From contig WNKI01000002.1 of assembly GCA_015350385.1 (NCBI GenBank), positions 932,491-996,490 of the forward strand: DNA of 64,000 nt. The letters are read 5' to 3'. Positions 56,076 to 64,000 of this stretch are shown here, one piece after another. The notes under the pieces are model-generated. The model was given only the letters and a program-made list of their open reading frames with translations. It searched no databases and was not told the DNA's origin. How positions within the stretch are numbered: position 1 is the first letter of the stretch; every line of letters begins with the position of its first letter. A program made the position numbers and the translations under genes. The DNA comes from Aculops lycopersici. Its lineage: Eukaryota > Arthropoda > Arachnida > Trombidiformes > Eriophyidae.

Positions 56076-57617
56076 ACTTATTGCTGTATTGAGTTAATTA
56101 ATTAATACTACAAACACTTTAACACTTGGACTTTGACTGAAGGATTCGTTGGATGCTTCAATGAGAATGCCGAATGGAAACTAGTATTGAGGAATTCGGA
56201 TTGGAATGGGACTGGGCTAGGAAAATGAGGAGAAATAGCAAAACTCAGTCACTTGGAAGAGTAGATCACCTTAATTTCAACTCCAACCAACAGGTGAGCA
56301 AAGAGAGAGAGAGATAGGGGGGGAAGACTCAACAGGTTGGCGGGAGAGAAGGAGAAGAATAGTCACGATGGAGTAGTAAAGTAGCTAGTAGCAGTATACT
56401 TTCCATGGGAAACCATTTGCTTGGCCAGGCAAACGGTCGGTTGATTGTTGGCTTCTCCGCTATTCAAGTCGAAGAAGCTACCTGTTGTCATCCCAGAGGA
56501 TGGCGAGGAGTTGATTTCGTTTGCCTTCGCTGCGCACCACACGAGTGCTCCTCGCTTCTCGTCGAAATGCTAAGAATTGGCTACTGGTTTTGGAAATACA
56601 ATAGTAATTTACCTGATTTTGTGACGACTGCCAGAGAGTACGACAACAACAACAACAGCGACTTCGAGCTTGAGTTTGTAAGTAGCTCAAAAGGAGTAAC
56701 GAGGCTAGCATTGATGGAGCTAGCAACAACAAGAGAAGGGGAGAAAGAGATGAAGAGGCAGCTACTTGAGGTGGCTAACCTGAATGTCGACGACATTTTA
56801 AACCAGCTCCACTCACCACCCCACGAGTCGGCAGTATTTTCACAACACTCTTGAATCTAACTCAAGGAGATCGTTCCGAACGGTAATGACATGCAAAAAA
56901 CCACCTGGTTTTGTGAGCAAGTGAGCAAGCGAGCAAAACACCGCTGCTCACACTCAAACTACTACCTGGCCATTGGCTAGATTCGACAACAAGGAGCAAC
57001 TTTGAGTTGAAGTTTCTCGTTCCATTTAGGCTAATTAGTTGCGCTTCGCTCGCGAGTCGCGAGAGAAAGGAAATCAAGTGAATAGTGGGATAATTGTCAT
57101 AGTTGACACGAGTGAAATTCTATACGGCAACCTGTGCGGTTTGGAAATGTTGTACCACTAATTAGTTAGAAATCCAAGATCTGGGAAAGTTTTGCTTGAA
57201 TTTACGCCAAACGAGATGAGCAGCAACCAGTGGTTTTAGTGTGGGATTACACTTTGCAAACGTGTTACGCAACTTTGGAGTTTACCGAGGAGAGGCGGCC
57301 AGATTCAAATAGAAGCAAGGGTGCAGGTTTTAAGTGGAAGTTGAAGAGAGTGATGGGTAACATTGAGAGACATTGTGAGTTCCATTTGCTCACTCTTTGC
57401 TTCCCTAATCTCGGAAAATCCATAGCTCTATCAGTCATGTGGAGGGCAAGAAATGATTCCAAAAGCTCAAGCGAAACACATCGACGATTTGATGATCTGA
57501 TGACATCTTAACAGGTGCCCACCATTCTTTACTTGTAACACATGCTATTAACAAAGGCCTCCCATCCTTTCTATCTACACAAACAATCATCTAGACCTCA
57601 TCAAGGGTTCAAAACCT
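56076..57617. other. intergenic region between ACBP and HMGCR
   Basis: Promoter side of ACBP and 3' side of HMGCR. A plus-strand frame at 56405-56854 (149 residues) has no family resemblance and is probably chance. No repeat or RNA gene was recognised. Confidence 0.5.
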
Positions 57618-59438
57618 TCAGACAACCTTACAAGGTGGCGCCGGATGTCTATTGTGGGCCATGTGCGACTTGACTAGCGTGCCCTCGGTTAACGAGGCCA
57701 GTAACGACAACTCGGCCGCCATCACAGTGGAACAGATTATTCTCGCTAGCTTACAGGCATTACTATAGCCATCTAGGCGAGCTTCGCGAATATTTATATT
57801 TGCTTGAGGTATCTTCTGGTTTGAAGCTGAAGTTGGCGTCGAGCCCTTAATGCCCATCAATTGTAAGTACTTGCTCTGGTCAGGTAATACTGTGCCGCCG
57901 CCGACTGTTCCGCACTCTATGCTAGGCATCGAGCAGTAGACGGCTAGAGCTCCATGCGAATCCTTTTCCAGTGTCAGTAGGCACATTGACGACGAAACCA
58001 CCTGTGCCGCATCCTGGCCGGTGGCTATGAAGATGGCCGAGACAATGTTTGCTGCGTGACAGTTGAACCCTCCAATGCTTCCAGCTAGAGCACTCCCATC
58101 CATAACCTTGCTCTTCCAAACCTCAATCAGTGAATCGACAGGAACTTTGAACACCTTTCTCACAACCTCAGCCGGCAATAGGGCTGAACATTCCACCGAC
58201 TTGCCCCTTCCGTTGATCCAATTTATGGCCGAGGGTTTCTTGTCGGTGCACATATTGCCGCTTAGTGTTAGAATGTCCATCGATGGAAACTCCTTCTGCA
58301 TCTCCTTCAGTGCCATCTCGGCGCCTTTTGAGCACATGTTCATTCCCATTGCATCGCCAGTTCGAGCCTCGAATCGGATATGTAGTTCGCGGGCGCCACT
58401 CGGAGTCACAGTGAAATCAACTAGCTTTGTGTGCTTCGAGGTGGAACTAAAGTCTTTGGCAATCTTCAATCTGTTTGCCGGCTCCTCGAGCCAATCCATT
58501 GCACGATTTCTCTCCTCCAATGCATCCTTGTATTCGGGATTTCGGAATTTAACAATTGGAGCACGAGTCATGCTATTCTTTGTGATGCGACTTCTAACTC
58601 CACCACTTCGGGTTAAAGCGGACATTCCACGAGAGGTGCTGGCAACTAGGCAACCCTCGGTGGTGGCTAAAGGCACGTAAATGGATTGGCCATCCAAATT
58701 AAGTGGGCCAACTAGGCCAACGGGAAGACGGACACAACCGATAACATTCTCACAACAGGCGCCCACCACTCGAGTATAGTCAAAGTCAACACTCTGTGGT
58801 AACCTTAGCACATCGGCTCTTCCAGACTGCGGCTGTGGTTGTTGTTGAGATAATAATGTTGGTATTGAAGATTGTTGGTTGTTTGATGAATGGGATGGAA
58901 TTGGGCTGAGCTGGTCGAGTTTCTCCAACTCTCTGATGTAATATTGTCTCCTGATTTCAACGCAACGCTTTGCATTTGCCTTGCCCAAAATTGACTCCAA
59001 CTTATACACCGAAACATGTCTCAGTAGCATAAGTTCGATAATTTCTTCATTGCTCAACAGAGTTGGATCAAACTTGCCGTATTTAACCATCTGAGTTAGC
59101 TCCTCAATGGATCGCTTCGCATTGTCTGTATCTGGAGGTGCTATAGTCGTTGTCATCGTCGTGGTCGTTTGTGGAGACTCCTTTAAATCTTCAGGCATGT
59201 TGTTGTTGTTATTATTATTATTGTTCATAGTTATCATATCGGTACCTAGAGTTTCCGATGTTGCAGTTGTTGTTATGTTTAAACTTTGGTGGTGGTCGTC
59301 GCTAGTCATGTTTACAGTTGTCGGCGACAAGGAAATTGAGTCTCCGTCCTGGTGACTTGATATCTCAACTTGCTGGGATGGCGTAATGTACAACATTTGA
59401 CCCGAATAATAAGAATTAGTGATGATTACTTTCTGGGC
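57618..59438 (-). CDS. HMGCR: HMG-CoA reductase, linker and catalytic domain (3' exon)
   Basis: The ATG-started frame (59396) encodes 592 residues. The frame is open back to a TTTATTAG acceptor, so the exon probably starts at 59438. After an N/T-rich linker (to about 95), residues about 97-590 are the class I HMG-CoA reductase catalytic domain: ENVIGCVRLPVGLVGP (216-231), TEGCLVASTSRG with catalytic Glu247, TDKKPSAINW with Lys386, ATGQDAAQ with Asp462, GTVGGGTVLP (496-505) and VKSHMAHNR with His578. All four catalytic residues are present. The enzyme makes mevalonate, for isoprenoids and, in arthropods, juvenile hormones. The N-terminal sterol-sensing membrane region is not in this exon, and no minus-strand exon with membrane helices was seen up to 64 kb. 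The serine phosphorylated by AMPK in vertebrates (HNRS) is His here. Confidence 0.93.
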   Translation of the reverse strand, partial: AQKVIITNSYYSGQMLYITPSQQVEISSHQDGDSISLSPTTVNMTSDDHHQSLNITTTATSETLGTDMITMNNNNNNNNNMPEDLKESPQTTTTMTTTIAPPDTDNAKRSIEELTQMVKYGKFDPTLLSNEEIIELMLLRHVSVYKLESILGKANAKRCVEIRRQYYIRELEKLDQLSPIPSHSSNNQQSSIPTLLSQQQPQPQSGRADVLRLPQSVDFDYTRVVGACCENVIGCVRLPVGLVGPLNLDGQSIYVPLATTEGCLVASTSRGMSALTRSGGVRSRITKNSMTRAPIVKFRNPEYKDALEERNRAMDWLEEPANRLKIAKDFSSTSKHTKLVDFTVTPSGARELHIRFEARTGDAMGMNMCSKGAEMALKEMQKEFPSMDILTLSGNMCTDKKPSAINWINGRGKSVECSALLPAEVVRKVFKVPVDSLIEVWKSKVMDGSALAGSIGGFNCHAANIVSAIFIATGQDAAQVVSSSMCLLTLEKDSHGALAVYCSMPSIECGTVGGGTVLPDQSKYLQLMGIKGSTPTSASNQKIPQANINIREARLDGYSNACKLARIICSTVMAAELSLLASLTEGTLVKSHMAHNRHPAPPCKVV

Positions 59439-60572
59439 CTAATAAAATTTCTGATTCTCTCTTTTCGTTTGATTATAACTTTGCTGTTGATTTTAGTTAA
59501 AATTACAATTGATATTCTCGATTTGTTTCAGGTAAATTTTTTGAGTGGTTTGTTCTAGAAAATACTTAGCAAATTGGAGCGAATCCTCCAAAGATAACAA
59601 GGAATTGGTTAAAACTATTGATTGAGTAAAGTCCAAGTTGGATATCAATGATGATGATGAGGATGATCGTGATAATATTAGTTAAGCAGATTGTTTCTCC
59701 TTCCTTCGTTCTATTTTTGAAGTAGTGGATATAAAATAATAACAATTGATGTTGAATGCAGTTCTCTTAAAATTGTTTCAATTTTAATGCAATACAAATT
59801 CCAAATCTAACCTAAGAAATTTCGAAACTGTAAGTGTAAATTTAAAAACTAACCTAGTTCTAACTCTAGTAGGTTCCTAGTTAACTTTGTTGTGGTGATT
59901 CTAATATTAATGGTAATAATAATAATTATGATGATGATGATAGTGAGCCAATATATTCTATTGAGAGTTGAGAGATAAGATAAGCTATTTTTATTTGTGA
60001 TCTAAATTATCATAAATCTTCGTCTAGTTTATAGTTTTATGTTGCTAGATAGGAGGAGAGTTGCAAGTGTACCTGTCAAAGGGTGAAGATCAAGGGAATC
60101 AAGAGCCTAGTGTGAGTAAAGTTTTTCGTATGTCGTCAACTGGGCCGCTGGGCTTTGACCTCACGTGCTGGCTGCTGCAACTTCTTCCTCTCCCTCTTTC
60201 TCTATGCAATTTTCTCGCCTTATCTCCGCTTCTTGGCTCGTATCTGCCGTCGCTGCTCTTTGCTTCTGCGCGCGTCTATGTGCGCGCGTCAGCTTCAGCG
60301 GATTTGCCTGACTGTCTCAAAGCAGACAGACAGACAGTCTGCTTTGTCTCTAGCTAAAGTTTGCGGCTGTACAAACACAACGGAGCGTCATCGCTGTCGC
60401 TGTGGTTGTTGTCTCGCGCTGCAGAGGCGCGCACCAGTACAGTAGGGCGCCATAGGCCAATGCACAAGCAGACAGTAATATTAATGCGAGAAAGTTGCTC
60501 TCATTTGTGCTGTGTCTCGCTGGCGGCACGCAAGCTTAATAAAACATCTTGCCAAGCTAATGGTCTTGCTAG

Positions 60573-60628
60573 CGCTTCACTTTGCTCACCATTGAAATCG
60601 AACGAGATTTAGTGAGCAAAGTGAAGCG
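60573..60628. repeat. perfect 17-bp inverted repeat, extended hairpin
   Basis: CGCTTCACTTTGCTCAC (60573-60589) pairs exactly with 60612-60628. Inside the 22-nt gap, AAATC and GATTT can pair further, leaving a short terminal loop. The total length resembles a short microRNA-like hairpin, but no family is recognised. Confidence 0.85.
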
Positions 60629-60925
60629 AAAGTAAAGTGGGGACCATGTGAGCTAATTGCGAGAGACATGACATGACACCATCGCTGCCCATCATTCGGC
60701 GACTTACTTAACAACCACTTGTCGCCCTTCCAAAGTGCTGCGCCCATCTCTCGTCGACCTAATAAACTTTCGTCGACACTCTTTTCTGTTTAGTATCTTC
60801 TGTGCATTGCGCTAGCCACTAAATGAAAGGGGCGCCCACCGCAAAGATAGGGAGGGGAGAGAGGAGATATGACAAGAGAGTAGCGGCCGTTCAGCTCGTG
60901 GGTCGAAATAAAAGGGCAAAGGAGC

Positions 60926-60957
60926 TATAAAAGGAAAGAAGTGGTCCAGTTGGTTCA
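60926..60957 (+). promoter_or_regulatory. TATA-box promoter candidate
   Basis: CTATAAAAGG at 60925-60934 is followed 31 bases downstream (A at 60957) by TTCAATC, an acceptable initiator. It would drive rightward transcription, possibly of the signal-peptide-like frame at 61663. No further exon confirms a gene. Confidence 0.35.
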
Positions 60958-63788
60958 ATCTAAATGAGTCAAGTGGAGATCACAACTTTTGTTGCAACCT
61001 TAGTGTACTAGTAAGCTCATTGCTTTTGTTTGGAGTGCCAATTCTATTATTCAATTGTATGTCAGATGAATCTGCCGTTTCTATTGGACCAACTGACTAG
61101 CCAATCGGCTAGCTGATATGGCCACTTGGCCACTAGCACTCAACTAACACAACGCGGCACAAAATAATAAGGTCGTCCAGCTGATGACTTCATCTTTGAG
61201 TTATAATTGTTGCCGTTGTTCTCGAATGGATCTCTCTCTGTCTGTCTATGTCTTTAACCGTCGCTGTCTGTCGGTTCTACATGATGATGAGTCACTTGAA
61301 GTTTTGTCGCAAACTGCAGCTCAACTCCTAGACACAAATCATAACTCTAGTCTACGAGTTGAGTGCTAGTTGCACAACACAGCGACACAACAAACTAGCC
61401 AGCTCTCTAGCTAACTAGCTAACCAGAGCGCCAACAATGTATTCGCCAGATTGTCTCATATCAGTTGGCTCCTCATATCCTTACAACTTGTAACTAATAT
61501 CTCGTAGCCTGTCACGAAACTAACTGCACAGGATAAGCTGAATTACGTAACGTTCGCGCTGGTCCATCAGTCTCGCCTCTACTTGCATCACAATCTCGAT
61601 CTCAATTCCAATCTCAAATTCACAGACATAGTCCGAGTGTGTCGGTCGTGCGCGACACAATCATGAAGGATCTCGGTGGTGGTTGCTGCTGTCGCTCCTC
61701 AATCTCACCACTAGTATTATTTTTCGCGCTATTTAGTTGCTTCCCGTTGTTGTTGCTTCTGTTGTTGTTGTCATCGTCGTTTCATGTTGATCGGCCGGTG
61801 GTCGCTTGGTTTAACGTGCAAGTGATGCAAGCGACAGTCATAACCAGATACTTGCAAAAACCAACCTAGCCGTCGGAGACATCTATGCAAGAGACTTCAA
61901 CGTTTGCAAAAACTAGAAACGAGTCTCGGTGAACAAGCAAATCCAATGAATAGAGGGACTCGAAGAATCTCGCTCGTTGAGAGAGTGAGAGACCTAGAGA
62001 GACAGACTAAGGAGAGAGCTCTATTCTCACCAGTAAGCAAAGTGTGTTTTGCATGACAGTTCCATCAAGTTGCCGGGTTTACCGCTAACCTCGAGCGTCA
62101 ATAAGTTACTATGAGTCACTAGTTCATTGGGATTGGAATCGAGTCACTGGTCGCACCTGGCACCCGGTTTCTCTCCGACACAGACTGCCACCTGTTTGAG
62201 TTGTGCCACTAAAACTTTGCTCACCACTCTCGACGAGCGACGAGCCACTAGTCGACTCGTTTGACCACAATAGGAGCAACCTGTTGTCTCGATAGCAACC
62301 GGTGGCAGCAGAACCCGTTAACTGTTGCTTAGCCAACTTACTAATCTGCTAAACGAATGAGTATTTTGGCCGCAGTTCAAGCCCCGCGCGCACCCAAAGT
62401 ACAAAGTCTGGTGTCTGGTTGTGTTTAGAATGAGCTCTTTCGATAGGAATAAGCCTGGTTCAAGGTGGCCAACAATCAAATGGCGAGATGGAGCTCCCTC
62501 TCTCTCTTCGACCGAGTTACTCTTGTTGCGTCACACAATTGTTGCATTTTACTAACTGATAACCCGCACGAGATAAGTGAAGTGACTTTGTTATTCAGTA
62601 GTTGGTTTATTTGCCAGTTAGCTTGCTAGTTGCGCGTGTTGTTCAGCTTGTTGCCCACTTGACTGGATCTCGTCTCATGAAGCAGCGGGAACAAGTGGCA
62701 CAACAGGCCAGTAGTTGCTCGCAGGCTCAGCGCCATCCACTTGTTGCTGCTGGACCGCTAGCGCGTGAAGTCCAATTTAGTTACAGGTGTTAGTTTTTTT
62801 CTACCATCAAGCTTATGGTATGTAAAATAATTTAACAGACTCGGGAGTAGCCTGCGGTCAGTGTTGCTGATGTATAATACACAATTGACGTTGCGCTGCA
62901 ATACCTTAGGGTAAGAGGAGAAGGTAAGCTGCTGCTTATAATTTTACTCAAGTGTTTGTCTCTCTCTCTCCCACTTGCTCACTTTCTTTCACCTTGACAA
63001 TCACGACAAACACGGCAACAACAGCAACAACGGCAACAACCACGACGATGATGACGACAACCGTCCAATCGACGGTAGCCAGTACGAGCGCCAAAACTAG
63101 GGGGCGAGTCTTGCGTGTCTTGCGAGATTTGCCCTATCTCCTCTTGTAAATGAGCAAGCTTAGTGAAAGAGCTCGTGTTGAAAAACCTCCGATAGGATAG
63201 GCAAATTGCAGGTGCGAGATACAGTTGGTCTCTGTATGTCTCTCCTCCTTTCATTAGGTCGACCGGTTGCTCGCTCGCTCTCTCTATCTCTCGAATGGGT
63301 TGAGCGCACTTTCACCATAGACACACAAGCAACAAGTGGTTTGCACGCGCCACTCGCGCTATCTAACTGTAGCTCTCTCGTAGCCCGCAAAAAGAGGGAT
63401 AGCAAGAGAGAGAAAGTTAACGCAACTTGTGGCTCGTAAAAAGGTTCCGTTAACTTTAGCTTGCTCGATGGTTTCTCTTCTGGTTGTTGGATTGGAGCTT
63501 TGATATAGCTGGCTCGTCGCTTGGCGTCTGTCGTCTTTCTTAGCCAATTTGTAATCTCACTTTAGCCGAAAGGAGTGAGAGTGAAAGTTTTACTATGAAA
63601 CTTTGCTTTAGTTGAGGTGCAATAATCAGGGCGAAAATCAACTCTCATTCTCCGTATCCCTCTTATTTAGGTTATAGTCGTAACCAAGACATTTCTCTTC
63701 TTGTCAGCCTTAGAATTGCAAGAGTATTTTAGTTTCACGCAACGAGATCCGCTTCTTTCAAGTCCAATTGCACGTCGCCGGTTTTAGT

Positions 63789-63964
63789 TCAGTCAATAGA
63801 AAGTGTCTAGTTGAGAAGCAACATCAAACACCAACTTCAACGTCACCCGAAATACCTAAGCACAACAATACCAAGCCATTAATCATTGGAGGCTTGTGGA
63901 GAACCAACAAGATCTAATTTGAGCAACAAGAATTAAACCCTAAACAAATACAAGAAAAAACATC
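63789..63964 (+). promoter_or_regulatory. candidate initiator and 5' UTR of a gene starting at the right edge
   Basis: TCAGTC at 63789-63794 matches the arthropod initiator. The following 170 bases become A-rich with few T, like a 5' UTR, and lead to AAAAAACATCATG. No TATA box is evident. Confidence 0.35.
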
Positions 63965-64000
63965 ATGCGCTCGTTCCAATTAGCGACTTCCGTCTCGGCG
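63965..64000 (+). CDS. possible start of a gene cut by the window edge
   Basis: ATG in a favourable A-rich context followed by twelve open codons, MRSFQLATSVSA. This could begin a signal or transit peptide. It is too short to name, and the call rests on the initiator and leader upstream. Confidence 0.3.
   Translation, partial: MRSFQLATSVSA

Larger units (their letters stand above)
59439..63790. other. upstream region of HMGCR, largely non-coding
   Basis: No recognisable exon on either strand. It contains ATG-type microsatellites near 59640-59680 and 59900-59945, a GACA run at 60320-60340, a 17-bp hairpin (60573-60628) and a TATA candidate at 60926. An ATG frame at 61663-61869 (+) carries a strongly hydrophobic leucine run like a signal peptide and could be a first exon. 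Much of it may be intron of HMGCR. Confidence 0.45.

Noticed and set aside
56405..56854. 149-residue plus-strand frame
   Set aside because: Reads through CT/GA-rich non-coding DNA, with no recognisable domain or splice support.

Overview
This is a 64 kb piece of nuclear genome from an animal, most likely an arthropod. It encodes a tyrosine decarboxylase of the octopamine/tyramine pathway and an invertebrate-type (destabilase) lysozyme. Proteins are rich in Q/N/S/H tracts, exons are very long with few introns, and introns follow GT-AG with a TACTAAC-like branch point. The order cannot be fixed from sequence alone; a chelicerate such as a mite is one possibility. No rRNA, tRNA or CRISPR was seen.

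Layout. 0-3.4 kb: non-coding with microsatellites. 3.5-7.4 kb (-): intronless tyrosine decarboxylase with long disordered tails. 9.5-15.6 kb (+): Eph receptor in two recognisable exons (ligand-binding domain, Cys-rich region, two FN3, TM, juxtamembrane), with the frame ending at the start of the kinase domain. 15.6-34.4 kb: gene-poor stretch holding a 1.27 kb diverged giant palindrome, perfect hairpins and a dense CAGGTA cluster. 34.4-40.8 kb (+): complete Ty1/copia LTR retrotransposon with identical 116-bp LTRs, a 5-bp target duplication and a single gag-pol frame that continues into an envelope-like glycoprotein. 40.9-48.8 kb (-): one huge secreted low-complexity protein. 51.4-53.4 kb (+): Q-rich secreted protein ending in an i-type lysozyme domain. 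53.5-54.6 kb (-): Nup50. 55.1-56.1 kb (-): three-exon acyl-CoA-binding protein. 57.6-59.4 kb (-): HMG-CoA reductase catalytic region. 59.4-64 kb: mostly non-coding, with a hairpin, a TATA promoter candidate and a possible gene start at the right edge.

The host genes do not form an operon. Nup50, ACBP and HMGCR are a same-strand group of housekeeping genes, with the lysozyme gene convergent to Nup50 across about 130 bp. Tdc and Eph are divergent neighbours, as are the giant secreted protein and the lysozyme. The most notable items are the copia element with an in-frame envelope-like domain, the Eph gene without a visible kinase domain, and the palindromic element.
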